DNA from: Bacteroidaceae bacterium
GTDB lineage: Bacteria; Bacteroidota; Bacteroidia; Bacteroidales; Bacteroidaceae
Assembly (NCBI GenBank): GCA_017548075.1
Contig: JAFYNL010000036.1
Coordinates: 1-64,000, forward strand
DNA length: 64,000 bases
Direction of reading: 5' to 3'
Both the position numbers and the translations under genes were made by a program. Shown here one piece after another: positions 27,538 to 37,978 of the stretch (the first letter of the stretch is position 1; each line of letters starts with the position of its first letter). Under the pieces are notes generated by a model, which saw only the letters and a program-made list of their open reading frames with translations, was not told the DNA's origin and did not search any database.

Positions 27538-30500
27538 ATGAAACAAAAACTCTACTCAATTCTTTTAACAGGCGTTTTCTGCCTGCTTGGAATGAATGCG
27601 TGGGCTATGAACACCACAACCATCAATGGAAAAACCTACTATCAGATTAGCACTGCTACTGATCTGCAAGAGTTTTCCGACTTGGTAAACGCTGGCGATT
27701 TTACGGCTAATGCTGTTTTAACAACCGACATCGACCTCGCTGATTTATGTTCGATGGAAGGATGGATAGCTATCGGCGACTGGGGCGGGAAAAGCGGAAC
27801 AGCCAGTGCTTGCTTCAAGGGCCACTTCAACGGCCAAGGCCATACCATTAAAGGTTTCAACGCTACCTCAAGCCATAACTACTATGGTATCTTCGGCGTA
27901 ATCTCCACAGGTGCGCTTATCGAGAACTTCACCATCTACGGCACAATGAATCTCGGCCACAAGACTGGCGGTGTAGTTGGCTATTCTCGCGATGCCACAC
28001 CTACTATCCGCAACATTCACAGTTGCCTGAACATTAATGTCACAGAAGCTGAAACATCTGCTCAAAGGCCTGGTGGCATTCTAGGCAGTGCTGTAAATGG
28101 CACAACTGTTATCGAAAACTGTACTTACTCTGGCAGTCTCAACGTAGGAGGACACACTGGTAACATTGGCGGCATCGTCGGTTATGTCAACAACAATACA
28201 GCAGCCATTGTTAATATCACCAACTGCCTGTTTGACGGCGAGATCCTGAACGGAACGGCAGACGGCCAGTGCGGCGGTATTGTCGGTTACAATAACGCAG
28301 GCGTAGTTACCATCAAAAACTGCCTGTCTATCGGTACCATCACCTCTAAAGAAGACAATATCGGTCAGTTCTTTGGCAGGCTCAATGCCAACAACTCTAA
28401 GTTTGAAAATTGTTATTATGTAGGCGATTTTGTTAACGGCACTAAAGGTACTGGAACTGCAAGCGGCTCTACACCTGTGAAAGTAACAGCCGCACAGCTC
28501 GCAAGTGGCGAAATTTGCTATGCTCTGAATGGTAATCAATCAGAAAACGTCAACTGGTTCCAAACTTTGAATCAAATCATTGCAGACGTGATAACCTATC
28601 CTGATGTTCCTTATGTCGCAACCATTAATGGTAACGAAAACGATCCTTATTCTCAGACAGCAAACATCAAGATTGTTAAAAACGGCGAAGATAAGATCAA
28701 CTTTGTTCTCGAGAACTATGTTGTTATCATCTTAGGACAAACAATTGTAGTTGACGAGATTACTCTGGAAAATGTTCCCGTTACTAAAGGCGAGGATGGT
28801 TTGACATACTTTGACCTGGAGAACGGAACGTTTACCATTCCCTATGACAAATTGCCTGAAAACTATCAAGGCTGGGCTACGTCAGGTTTGGTCAGTTTCA
28901 CTGATATTCCTTTCACACTTCATGGTAAGAGAAACGACACGAAGGTTTATTGCACACTCGATGTTACTGTAACTGCCAGTGCCATGCTTGGAGGCAACAA
29001 GGAAGTTTCTCTCACTGTGGGTACAGATGACCTCTATGTTGAAGCATATCCCACGCCTTACGGCACCGATGTCGTTTATTTGAACGGCCACCAGCACTGC
29101 GACGGCACCGCTTACGAAGATGTTTCCTATTCCAACAAGAACTCAGGTATGCTTCAGGACGAACACGACTTCGTTGGCGGCTTCTGCACATATTGTGGTG
29201 CTCTTGACGTAAGCTACATGACTGCAAACGCCGACGGTTTCTTTGAAATCGCAAACGAGAGTCAACTCAGATGGTTCGCAGCCTATGTTAATCAAGTAAG
29301 TGTAGCTGCCAATGCCATATTAGTAGCTGATATCACTCTCACCAAAGCATGGACGAATACCATTGGCACAGGCTCAGGCAATGCAGCACCTGGAGCAACT
29401 GCTTATACCGGCACATTCGACGGACAGGGATACAGCATTACTGGCTTCAATGCAGAAGGTGCTGGACATCTCGGTCTCTTTGGTGACGCCAGCGGTGCTA
29501 CTATCAAGAACTTCAGCATCAGTGGCAACCTTACTGTAACCTCAGGATACGGCGGCGGCGTTGTAGCATGGCCAATCAACACCACCATCGAGAATGTTCA
29601 CTCCTCATTAGTTGTCAATGTTCCCAATAGTGGCACACACCATATCGGTGGTGTGGTAGGTTCTGCTCGTGGCAACAACACAATCAACAAATGTACTTTC
29701 GACGGCTCACTGACAGTGGCAGAAGGTAGCACCGACAACTTTGCTGGCATCGCAGCCTATATTACAGGAGGCGACAAGGTTACGAATTGTGGCAACTTTG
29801 GAACCGTTACCTTCAAAGACGCTGGCTGTGCAGCCGGTGGTATTGTTGGATATCTTAATAGCACCTCTGCGACCATTCAGAACTGTCTGACCATAGGTAC
29901 ACTTACTTACAACGGTACAGATAGTCCCAAATATGGTGCTGCTATCTTGGGCAGAACAAAAGGCTTCTCTACTGATTTAGTAAAAAACAACTACTGGCTT
30001 GAAGGAAGTGCCTACGGAGCTTCGAAGAAAGACGATGGATCAGATCCTCTGGCTGTAGGAAGTGTTACAACAGCTCAACTCGCAAGCGGCGAAGTTGCTT
30101 ACAAACTCGGCGAAGCATGGTATCAGCTCATCGGCACAGATACTCATCCAGTACTTGACCTGACTTCCCCCAAGGTTTACGAAATTATAGTTACCGCTGC
30201 TGGCTATGCTACCTTCGTTCCCACAGAGAACATTCTTGCTATTCCCGAAGGCGTTACCGCTTATGTAGGACAGCAGCATGACACTTATGTACATCTCGAG
30301 GAAGTAACAGAACTTCCTGCCGACAACGCTTTCATTCTTAAGGCCAACGAAGGTGCTTACTATTACAACTGCACCAAAGAGGTAAGAACCGTCACCGCAG
30401 ACAACGACCTCCTCTTCTCCACTACAGACTTAGTAGCTGACGGCACTCAGTATGTAGTAGCTATGGTAGACGGCGAAACCGCATTCTATCAGGTTAATGA

Positions 30501-30702
30501 AGGTACCACCATCGCAGCTCGCAAGGCATACATCACATGCAGTAGTGGCGTGAAGGCATTCTTCTTCGGCGAAGACGATGCTACAGGTATCAGCAACGTT
30601 AACACTAACGCCAACGAGAAGATTTATAACCTTGCTGGCCAACGTCTCAGCAAGACACAGAAGGGCATCAACATTGTTGGTAACAAGAAAGTGCTTTATT
30701 AA
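27538..30702 (+). CDS. secreted GLUG-repeat protein
   Basis: 1054 residues with a signal peptide (MKQKLYSILLTGVFCLLGMN, cleaved after AWA). Two large blocks (about 35-330 and 560-870) are made of GLUG-type beta-helix repeats: a (F/Y)xGxFDGQGHxIxGFNA unit, a GxFGxxxxGAxIxNFxIxG unit, and many GGIVGYxNNxxxxIxNC units. Between them is an Ig-like region and an EHDFVGGFCTYCGA motif that also occurs in the next gene. The C-terminus (IYNLAGQRLSKTQKG...NKKVLY) is the Prevotella secreted-protein tail. Likely cell-surface or extracellular, adhesin-like; substrate unknown. Paralogue of the downstream gene, sharing almost the same signal peptide. Confidence 0.8.
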   Translation: MKQKLYSILLTGVFCLLGMNAWAMNTTTINGKTYYQISTATDLQEFSDLVNAGDFTANAVLTTDIDLADLCSMEGWIAIGDWGGKSGTASACFKGHFNGQGHTIKGFNATSSHNYYGIFGVISTGALIENFTIYGTMNLGHKTGGVVGYSRDATPTIRNIHSCLNINVTEAETSAQRPGGILGSAVNGTTVIENCTYSGSLNVGGHTGNIGGIVGYVNNNTAAIVNITNCLFDGEILNGTADGQCGGIVGYNNAGVVTIKNCLSIGTITSKEDNIGQFFGRLNANNSKFENCYYVGDFVNGTKGTGTASGSTPVKVTAAQLASGEICYALNGNQSENVNWFQTLNQIIADVITYPDVPYVATINGNENDPYSQTANIKIVKNGEDKINFVLENYVVIILGQTIVVDEITLENVPVTKGEDGLTYFDLENGTFTIPYDKLPENYQGWATSGLVSFTDIPFTLHGKRNDTKVYCTLDVTVTASAMLGGNKEVSLTVGTDDLYVEAYPTPYGTDVVYLNGHQHCDGTAYEDVSYSNKNSGMLQDEHDFVGGFCTYCGALDVSYMTANADGFFEIANESQLRWFAAYVNQVSVAANAILVADITLTKAWTNTIGTGSGNAAPGATAYTGTFDGQGYSITGFNAEGAGHLGLFGDASGATIKNFSISGNLTVTSGYGGGVVAWPINTTIENVHSSLVVNVPNSGTHHIGGVVGSARGNNTINKCTFDGSLTVAEGSTDNFAGIAAYITGGDKVTNCGNFGTVTFKDAGCAAGGIVGYLNSTSATIQNCLTIGTLTYNGTDSPKYGAAILGRTKGFSTDLVKNNYWLEGSAYGASKKDDGSDPLAVGSVTTAQLASGEVAYKLGEAWYQLIGTDTHPVLDLTSPKVYEIIVTAAGYATFVPTENILAIPEGVTAYVGQQHDTYVHLEEVTELPADNAFILKANEGAYYYNCTKEVRTVTADNDLLFSTTDLVADGTQYVVAMVDGETAFYQVNEGTTIAARKAYITCSSGVKAFFFGEDDATGISNVNTNANEKIYNLAGQRLSKTQKGINIVGNKKVLY

Positions 30703-30709
30703 ACTCTAA

Positions 30710-30741
30710 TGTTCGGGTGGATGTAAGAGTCCGCCCGAACA
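30710..30741 (+). terminator. hairpin between the two GLUG genes
   Basis: A 12-bp stem TGTTCGGGTGGA / TCCGCCCGAACA (one wobble pair) with an 8-nt loop, 8 nt after the upstream stop. No T-run follows (TATATAAAAG), so it may be a weak terminator or a transcript-stabilising hairpin. Confidence 0.55.
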
Positions 30742-30782
30742 TATATAAAAGAAGAACGTTTAACCTTCATAACTTAAAACAC

Positions 30783-33700
30783 ATGAAACAAAAACTCTAC
30801 TCTCTTTTTCTAACTGCCTTGCTTGGCATGTTAGGAATGAATGCGTGGGCCCAAGATCTCAGCACAACCGAGATTGACGGCGCCACCTACTACGAGATTA
30901 ACGACGGCGATGACCTCTTCGCATTTGCCGAACTGGTAAACACCAGCGAGCAAGGTGCCAATGCCGTTCTGACGGCGGACATCACTCTTCCTGGTACCTG
31001 GGATTCTCCCATCGGTATCTCTGGTAAAGCCTACACAGGCATCTTCGACGGCCAAGGACACAAGATTAGTGGCTTCGAAGCAACAAGTAATTCTGACGGC
31101 GGCGGCCTCTTTGGTATTACCACTGGTGCCACCATCAAGAACTTCAGTATCTATGGTGTACTTTCTTCAGAATCTGGTACCGGTTCTGGTGTTGTAGGCT
31201 ATCCTGCAAGCAGCACAATCTACAACATCCACTCTTATCTGGAGATTTATGTACCGGTAGGCGGCGTGCACCATGTAGGCGGCGTTGTAGGCTCAGCTCG
31301 TGGCGGCAACACCATCAGCAAATGTACCTTCAGCGGCACCATGAATGTGGCAGCAGGCAGCACCGACAACTTTGCAGGCGTTGTGGCTTACCTTGGAGGC
31401 GACAGTGTTTCATTCTGCGCCAACTATGGCACCATCAACTTTGATGATCCAGGTTGCGCCGCTGGCGGTATTGCAGGTTACCTCAATAACGCAGGCTCAT
31501 ACGTAAAGAACTGCTTGAACATGGGCTCAGTTATTTACACAGAATCTGAAGGTACTCCCACTTATGGCGGTGCCTTTGTGGGTCGTCTGAGGACCTACGA
31601 CACAGCAAAGTTGACAGGAAACTGTTGGCTTGAAGGCAGTGCATATGGTGGAGGCTGCGATGGTGGCTCAGACAAGCTGGCAGCAACATGCTTCACTGAA
31701 GATCAACTGTCCACTGGTGAAATTTGCTATCTGCTGAACGACGACCAGTCAGTAATCGGTTGGTACCAAACGATAGGCACAGATGAAAAACCCACACTGG
31801 ATGCCACTCATGCACAGGTCTACATGAACGGTCGCCTGCATTGTGACGGCACTCTCTATGAAGGAGCTTCCTTCACCAATGAGGAAGTGGATGTTATTCA
31901 GGACGAACACAACATTGTCGACGGTTTCTGTTCTTATTGCGGACTTTACGACGAGAACTTCCTGACTCCCAATGCCGACGGCTTCTACGAAATTTCCTCT
32001 GCAAAGCAACTCGTTTGGTTTGAACAGAAGGTGAACAAGGGCACTCTTGATGCCAATGCTATTTTGACAGCAGATATCGACTTCGCTGACTTAATGCCAG
32101 AAGACGCAGACCCAGACGAAACCGAGGTTGCTTGGACACCTATTGGTGACTGGGGTGCAACTAGAGGAACCGCTAGTGCTGGCTATAAAGGACATTTCGA
32201 TGGTCAAGGTCATACCATTAAGAACCTTAATGCTACTGCTAAGCAGAACTACTTCGGTGTCTTTGGTGTCATCTCCACAGACTGTCTCATCGAGAACTTT
32301 GATGTCTATGGAACATATAAAACCTCCTATCAATACACCGGCGGTGTTGCAGCATACGCTCGCGACGACAGACCCACGATTCGCAACTGCCACAGCTTCG
32401 TAAACATTAACAATACTTATGCTGGTGGTAGACAAGGTGGTATCTTGGGCGGAGTCCTTACTACTACCTATAAAACAACCATCGAGAACTGTACCTACTC
32501 TGGTACACTCGACGGCAACGATGCAGGTGGTAGTGGTAACTATGGTGGTATCATTGGTTATGTGAACAACAACGGCAATACCGTAGCTGACATTACCAAC
32601 TGTCTGTTCGACGGCGAAGTTGTCAACAACAACTCTGCTCCTGGCGGCTGTACTTTTGGTGGCTTTGTTGGCTATAGTAACGGTGGCGTAGTAACCATCA
32701 AGAACTGTTTGTCTATCGGTCATGTAGAGTCTACTGTTTGGGGTCAGTTCTTTGGCGCAGTTAAGAGCACAAAGTCTTCTCTGCCCAATAGCTACTATAT
32801 TGGTGAAATCCTCAACGGCTCAGCAAGTACCGTTACCTTGACGGCTACAGAAACAAATACCGACGAACTTGCAAGCGGTCAAATTTGTTGGGCATTGAAT
32901 GAAGAGTCGTTCATTGATCCCATATGGCATCAACTCATCAACGAACAAAACTATCCTGTGCCTTATGGCAATGAGGGCGTTGTTTATCAAAACAACAATG
33001 GACTCTACGAATGCATCGATCCCAACGATCCTACTTCAATAACTTCCTTCATCAACAACATTATTGCAAACGAAACAGAGTTCCTTGAGGACTTAGTAGC
33101 TTATCAAGAACTGATTGACGCCTACAAGGAAGAGATTCAGTCTTGGGAAGACATCGAAACTTATGAGGAATTCCTTGCAGTTTATAAAGCTGCTGCTGAG
33201 TTGAAGGAAAGCATCAAGACCTCTGCTGCCAACTACGCTAAATATATAGAAGAATGCGAGGCGGCTGCTGCTTATATCGAGGAGAACAACCTCCAAGGTG
33301 AGACTACCAACGTTCTGAAGACTTACCTTGATAAAGACAATGCCGTAGAGCCCAATGCAGAAGTTTATCCAAACGGAAGCTATGCTTACATCATTGAGAA
33401 CCTCAACCTCGACGATGAAGCCATTGCCGCTGAGATTGTCTTCGTGAAGCAAATGCTTGAGGCCGCAGTTTCTGCAGATGGCATCATTCCTGGCAACGAG
33501 ATTTCACGTCTGTTTACCAACACCTCATTTGCCGAAGCATTCGAGGGATGGACTACAGAGAACGACGGTCCTGCTCTTGCAAACGGTGGAACAGTTGATG
33601 TAATGCCAATTGTACGCGGACTTGGAAAGGGCACCTTCAGTGTCTATCAGACAGCTACTAATCTGCCAAACGGCATCTATATGATGACCACCAATGCTAT

Positions 33701-36518
33701 GTTCCGTGCTGGAACCGACATTTATTCTACCTTCTATGCAGGTCAGGTCTTCATGAACGGAACTGTGAACTATGTCATGACTCCTGGCGAAGACGTCGTT
33801 CCTGAAGACGAAGCTGAGGATGGCGTTAACTGCCTTACCAGTTCCGACATCCTTTTCGAAGGAGATGAAGTCACAGGCTATGTTCCTAATGGCATGACTG
33901 GCTGTTCTTATGCATTCAATGCAGGTCGCTACGAGAACTTCTGTGCAACCGAAATCGCAGATGGAACTCTGACTATTGGTGTACGCAGCCTTGGTACAGG
34001 CATGGCAAGCGACTGGCTGCCATTCAGCGATATGCACATCTTCTATCTTGGCACTGCCGAAGAAGCTAATGAAAAACTGACTGAGGTACTGGAAGGCTAT
34101 GCTAATCGTGCACAAACCATCATAGATTTTGTATGGAGCGATTATGAGGACTTCGCTCAGTATCCCAACTTCTCTGAAGATCTGAAGGATCAACTTCAAG
34201 AGGCAATAGATGCTGTGGGAGACGCTACTACTGGCGAGGGTAAGATGAATCTCATCAACATCTTCTCCGACCTCTTCAATCAGATTCATGCTTGCCGCAT
34301 GGCTTATATCGAAATGCTTGGAGCTGCCAACAATCTGTTTGACGTTCTAACCGCTCTGAATGATGCTGGAATAGTTTCAGATGAAGTTTACAATGAATGG
34401 GAATCTGAGGTTACTGGTACTCAAAACAATTACTCGGCTGGAGATGTCACAACCGAAGAGGCTTTGTCTATTGCAGACAAACTGAACAATGCAAATCTGA
34501 TAGATCTTGACATAGTAGACGGCGCTTATCAACTGGGTTCAGCTGAAGATGTTCAACTCTTCGCCGTCCTTGTGAATAGTGGCTTCAACGTTACAAAGGG
34601 TGTTCTGACGAACGATATCGACATGAGCGAAGTTGAGGACATCCAACCTATTGGATCTACAGGTCATCACTTCACAGGTGAGTTCGACGGCAAGAACCAC
34701 AAGGTTACAGGCTTCGGTCAGTACATCCAAGAAGAAGGCGAAGATGAAGGCTACTACACACTGTCTCTGTCCGGTGATGCTCAGGGATTCTTCGGCTATG
34801 CAGAGGGCGCTACCATCAAGAACTTCAGCATCGAAGGTGCTATCGAATACCTTGGCGGCACTGGTGTTGGCGCAATAGGTTGGGCAGCAGGTACCACTCT
34901 CTATAATGTTCACTCTGCACTTGACATTGCTATTCCTGTTGTTTCCCATCATGTTGGCGGCGTTTGCGGTCACTTGAGTGAGAACAGTTCAGCAACCAAT
35001 TGCTCGTTCAGCGGTTCAATCAATGATATCGCAGGCACTAACGACTGTATCGGCGGTATTGGTGCTTACTCCAACAATGGCGTCAAGTACACCAATTGCG
35101 CTAACTATGGTACCATCATCTACAAGAATAGTGGTGCTTATGCTGGCGGTATCTGCGGTTATGTGAACAACGACTCCTTCACCGGTATCTTCAACTGCAT
35201 CAATACTGGTTTGGTTGCCGAGGCTGGCGGCGGACAGTCTGCTGGCGCTCTTGTAGGTCGTCTGCGTAGCCATGCTAACTCTAAGTTCGAAAACAACTAC
35301 ATCCTTAAGGGCAGTGCCACTAAGGCTAGTAACGACAACAATGGAGCAGACGTTCTCCCAGGTGTTCCCTTTGTTACTGCAGAGCAAATGGCAAGCGGCG
35401 AAATCTGCTACAAGCTGAATGGCGACCAGAGCGAAATCAACTGGTACCAGACTCTTGGTACAGACGAGTTCCCACTTCTCTTCGACTCGCACAAGACTGT
35501 TTATCTATTGGCAGATGGCACTTACTCCAACGAGCAAACCTCCATACAAGATGGTTCTGAGGAGCATCCGTTCGTAGTGAAGTCGGCAGCCGACCTCTCT
35601 AACCTGCTTAACAAACTCGTTTCTGGCCGCATGAACTATGTGGTAATGGAAGACGATGTTAATATGGAAGGTGTAACAGATTGGACGCCTCTCTACGACA
35701 TTCCCGATCAGTCGAATGGCTATCCTTACATTGACTTCGACGGTAAGGGTCATATTATCAGCAACCTCACCTCCAACAGGAGCGGTTCTTATGCTTATTG
35801 CGGTGTCTTCGGTGTACTCTGCGGCAATGTTCGTAACCTTGGTGTAGAGAACGCTACCGTAGAATGTGAAGGCGGTACAGGCATCTTGGCCGGCTATCTT
35901 GGTCACTCCTCTTATGGTCAACCTTGCTATATTGAGAATGTCTGGGTAACTGGTAAGATAACAGCCAACGGCTATTGCGGTGGTATGTTTGGTAATGTTG
36001 CCAACGAAGCCCACATCAAGAACTGCTACGCTAACGTAGAAGTGACTGGTTCTGGCGACCTCACTGGCGGCATCATTGGCCGTGTTCGTGCAGAGGTTGA
36101 CATGGAGAATGTCTATGCAGCCGGCAGCATCAACCGTGGCGGTGGCATCATCGGCGGAGGCTTCCAGGATGCAACTGATGCAGGCTCTTACAAGAACGTA
36201 GCCGTTTGGAACAACACTGAGAAGAACTTCGGTCCTGCTCGCGAAAGCGACGTCCAGAGTGGCATCCTCTACTACGACGGCACCAACTTTGCTGAGCTTC
36301 AGGAGAAAGTGGTAGCATGGGATCCTCAGGTTTGGTACTGCGATATGGAGGAAGGCAGCTATCCTATTCTGTCGGCCTTCGATCCTGATGGCATCAACGG
36401 CGTGAAGGCAGACGAGAACTACCAGTCCACTGGTATCTATAACCTCGCCGGTCAGCGTCTCCAGAAGATGCAGAAGGGCATCAACATCGTAAACGGCAAA
36501 AAGATTATCATCAAGTAA
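30783..36518 (+). CDS. giant secreted GLUG-repeat protein
   Basis: 1911 residues from ATG 30783, which opens a signal peptide nearly identical to that of the upstream paralogue. A 22-codon upstream extension runs through the hairpin and is rejected. There are four GLUG beta-helix blocks (about 30-330, 430-740, 1245-1570 and 1580-1860), with a helical, acidic segment at about 755-920 (EDLVAYQELIDAYKEEIQSW) and a jelly-roll-like domain after it. The tail IYNLAGQRLQKMQKG...GKKIIIK matches other secreted proteins here. Predicted surface protein; the blocks look internally duplicated. Probably co-regulated with the preceding gene. Confidence 0.8.
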   Translation: MKQKLYSLFLTALLGMLGMNAWAQDLSTTEIDGATYYEINDGDDLFAFAELVNTSEQGANAVLTADITLPGTWDSPIGISGKAYTGIFDGQGHKISGFEATSNSDGGGLFGITTGATIKNFSIYGVLSSESGTGSGVVGYPASSTIYNIHSYLEIYVPVGGVHHVGGVVGSARGGNTISKCTFSGTMNVAAGSTDNFAGVVAYLGGDSVSFCANYGTINFDDPGCAAGGIAGYLNNAGSYVKNCLNMGSVIYTESEGTPTYGGAFVGRLRTYDTAKLTGNCWLEGSAYGGGCDGGSDKLAATCFTEDQLSTGEICYLLNDDQSVIGWYQTIGTDEKPTLDATHAQVYMNGRLHCDGTLYEGASFTNEEVDVIQDEHNIVDGFCSYCGLYDENFLTPNADGFYEISSAKQLVWFEQKVNKGTLDANAILTADIDFADLMPEDADPDETEVAWTPIGDWGATRGTASAGYKGHFDGQGHTIKNLNATAKQNYFGVFGVISTDCLIENFDVYGTYKTSYQYTGGVAAYARDDRPTIRNCHSFVNINNTYAGGRQGGILGGVLTTTYKTTIENCTYSGTLDGNDAGGSGNYGGIIGYVNNNGNTVADITNCLFDGEVVNNNSAPGGCTFGGFVGYSNGGVVTIKNCLSIGHVESTVWGQFFGAVKSTKSSLPNSYYIGEILNGSASTVTLTATETNTDELASGQICWALNEESFIDPIWHQLINEQNYPVPYGNEGVVYQNNNGLYECIDPNDPTSITSFINNIIANETEFLEDLVAYQELIDAYKEEIQSWEDIETYEEFLAVYKAAAELKESIKTSAANYAKYIEECEAAAAYIEENNLQGETTNVLKTYLDKDNAVEPNAEVYPNGSYAYIIENLNLDDEAIAAEIVFVKQMLEAAVSADGIIPGNEISRLFTNTSFAEAFEGWTTENDGPALANGGTVDVMPIVRGLGKGTFSVYQTATNLPNGIYMMTTNAMFRAGTDIYSTFYAGQVFMNGTVNYVMTPGEDVVPEDEAEDGVNCLTSSDILFEGDEVTGYVPNGMTGCSYAFNAGRYENFCATEIADGTLTIGVRSLGTGMASDWLPFSDMHIFYLGTAEEANEKLTEVLEGYANRAQTIIDFVWSDYEDFAQYPNFSEDLKDQLQEAIDAVGDATTGEGKMNLINIFSDLFNQIHACRMAYIEMLGAANNLFDVLTALNDAGIVSDEVYNEWESEVTGTQNNYSAGDVTTEEALSIADKLNNANLIDLDIVDGAYQLGSAEDVQLFAVLVNSGFNVTKGVLTNDIDMSEVEDIQPIGSTGHHFTGEFDGKNHKVTGFGQYIQEEGEDEGYYTLSLSGDAQGFFGYAEGATIKNFSIEGAIEYLGGTGVGAIGWAAGTTLYNVHSALDIAIPVVSHHVGGVCGHLSENSSATNCSFSGSINDIAGTNDCIGGIGAYSNNGVKYTNCANYGTIIYKNSGAYAGGICGYVNNDSFTGIFNCINTGLVAEAGGGQSAGALVGRLRSHANSKFENNYILKGSATKASNDNNGADVLPGVPFVTAEQMASGEICYKLNGDQSEINWYQTLGTDEFPLLFDSHKTVYLLADGTYSNEQTSIQDGSEEHPFVVKSAADLSNLLNKLVSGRMNYVVMEDDVNMEGVTDWTPLYDIPDQSNGYPYIDFDGKGHIISNLTSNRSGSYAYCGVFGVLCGNVRNLGVENATVECEGGTGILAGYLGHSSYGQPCYIENVWVTGKITANGYCGGMFGNVANEAHIKNCYANVEVTGSGDLTGGIIGRVRAEVDMENVYAAGSINRGGGIIGGGFQDATDAGSYKNVAVWNNTEKNFGPARESDVQSGILYYDGTNFAELQEKVVAWDPQVWYCDMEEGSYPILSAFDPDGINGVKADENYQSTGIYNLAGQRLQKMQKGINIVNGKKIIIK

Positions 36519-36548
36519 TCGAACACCAATACTGATGTAATATTATCG

Positions 36549-36578
36549 AGGTGGGGACTCTTTCATGGGTCTCCACCT
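36549..36578 (+). terminator. terminator after the giant GLUG gene
   Basis: A 10-bp stem AGGTGGGGAC / GTCTCCACCT with one mismatch and a 10-nt loop, followed by TTTGC, 30 nt past the stop. It lies 36 nt before the acid phosphatase start. Confidence 0.6.
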
Positions 36579-36613
36579 TTGCAATCGAAAATCTTTCGAA
36601 CAAACATATCATT

Positions 36614-37324
36614 ATGAAAAAGAGTATCAGCTTTATTGCTTTTTTGTTCCTGGCAATCGTAGCTTACGGACAGTCCAATCACTACCTGACAAAGGAGGAA
36701 GCTCCCCTCGACACCACTTTCATGGGGCCTCCACCAGCATTCGGTTCGCTCCTTTTCGAGCAGGACTTCCATATGTATCAATATGGTAAAACCCTTCGCA
36801 AGACTGAGCGAGGCCAGCAGGCCATCAAGGATGCAAACACCTCGACAGCCAACATCCTCGAGGTCTTCTCTGAGGCCTTCGGCATGGAACTCTCAAAGGA
36901 GAAAACGCCTGAAATCTATGCGCTCATCAACCGAATGAAGGAGGATGCCGGAAGCTATGCAACTCGATGCACAAAGAACCTCTACAAACGAATGCGTCCT
37001 TATGCGCTTTATAATGAGCCTACTGCAGTTCCAGAGGCTGAGGAAAGTCTTCGCAACAATGGCAGCTATGTGTCTGGTCACAGCGCAATCGGCACCGCAG
37101 TAGCAATGGTGCTTGCCACCATCAATCCCGAAAGGCAGAATGAACTCTACAAACGAGGTCTCGACTTCGGAGAGAGTCGCTGGATTGTCGGTTTCCACCA
37201 TTATAGCGATGTAAAGGCCGGCCAAATGGTTGGAGCACTCGTTCTTCCTGCTTTGCTCAACAATGCCGAGTTCAGAGAGCAGCTCTTCAAGGCCAAAGCC
37301 GAGTTTGAGCGCCTGAAAGAATAA
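36614..37324 (+). CDS. class A-type (PAP2 family) acid phosphatase
   Basis: 236 residues from ATG 36614, chosen because it starts the signal peptide (MKKSISFIAFLFLAIVAYGQ). The three PAP2 signature motifs are complete: KNLYKRMRP (K-x6-RP), GSYVSGHSAIG (SGH) and SRWIVGFHHYSD (SR-x5-H-x3-D). The enzyme is a periplasmic phosphomonoesterase of broad specificity. It follows the GLUG gene but is separated from it by a hairpin. Confidence 0.93.
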   Translation: MKKSISFIAFLFLAIVAYGQSNHYLTKEEAPLDTTFMGPPPAFGSLLFEQDFHMYQYGKTLRKTERGQQAIKDANTSTANILEVFSEAFGMELSKEKTPEIYALINRMKEDAGSYATRCTKNLYKRMRPYALYNEPTAVPEAEESLRNNGSYVSGHSAIGTAVAMVLATINPERQNELYKRGLDFGESRWIVGFHHYSDVKAGQMVGALVLPALLNNAEFREQLFKAKAEFERLKE

Positions 37325-37327
37325 GGG

Positions 37328-37354
37328 AAATAAATCTTCCCAAAGTCCGCACCT
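37328..37354. repeat. stray copy of the origin-type box (AAAGTCCGCACCT)
   Basis: The sequence AAATCTTCCCAAAGTCCGC followed by ACCT matches the extended box found in clusters at 50.0-50.4 and 52.4-52.9 kb. It lies immediately after the acid phosphatase stop, about 13 kb from the next copy. Confidence 0.7.
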
Positions 37355-37374
37355 CGCCGACTTAGAGAAACAAA

Positions 37375-37404
37375 AGAAGCCCTCAACATTTGCTGGGGGC
37401 TTCT
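37375..37404 (+). terminator. terminator after acid phosphatase
   Basis: An 11-bp stem AGAAGCCCTCA / TGGGGGCTTCT with one mismatch and an 8-nt loop, followed by GTGTTTTAC. Confidence 0.75.
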
Positions 37405-37443
37405 GTGTTTTACTAAGACTATAATTCTGTCGTCTGTTGTCCG

Positions 37444-37851
37444 TTAGTAGGTCATCATTGGCTTCAGTTCCTTTGCCTGAGCAATCATCTTCTCCACTTC
37501 CTTTACAGAAGGAACACGGCGAACAAGATGCTTTGCAGCGTTAGTCTCCAAGAGTTTCTGAGCCAAGTTCTCGGCTACACGATGACGGAATTCCTTTACT
37601 GTGTCAACGCCAGCAGCCTCCAGCAATTCAGAGAACTGAGGACCTACACCCTTAATTCGGAAGAGGTCAGCATGATTGGTCCACTTCAGGATGAGCTTCT
37701 CGCTGATGCCAGTTGCTTCGGCCAAAGCTGCGCGACCTTTAGGTGCAGCACATTTCTTCAGCAAAGCATCAACTGTTACAATACCAGCCTTGATGAGTTT
37801 CGGAGCATAAGCCTCGCCTACACCCTCGATGTCAATAATTTTGTAAGCCAT
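37444..37851 (-). CDS. DUF4332 helix-hairpin-helix protein
   Basis: 135 residues, cytoplasmic. It contains two helix-hairpin-helix-like elements: DIEGVGEAYAPKLIKAGI (about 7-24) and RIKGVGPQFSELLEAAGV (about 65-82), the arrangement of DUF4332. Such proteins are presumed to bind DNA or RNA non-specifically, but no function is established. It is a single gene with a very good promoter at 37896-37926. Confidence 0.8.
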   Translation of the reverse strand: MAYKIIDIEGVGEAYAPKLIKAGIVTVDALLKKCAAPKGRAALAEATGISEKLILKWTNHADLFRIKGVGPQFSELLEAAGVDTVKEFRHRVAENLAQKLLETNAAKHLVRRVPSVKEVEKMIAQAKELKPMMTY

Positions 37852-37895
37852 AGTAATTAGGTATTAGGTAGTTAATAAATAGTACGTTACGAGCA

Positions 37896-37926
37896 CAAAG
37901 TTAAGGATTTTCAAGCAATGCACAAA
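37896..37926 (-). promoter_or_regulatory. promoter of the DUF4332 gene
   Basis: Minus strand TTTG (37926-37923), 19-nt spacer, TAACTTTG (37903-37896): a full consensus match, about 45 nt before the ATG. Confidence 0.8.
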
Positions 37927-37978
37927 AATATTTGCACTTTTTTTTCATTTTTATTCATTCATCGCTTGTTCCCCTAAG

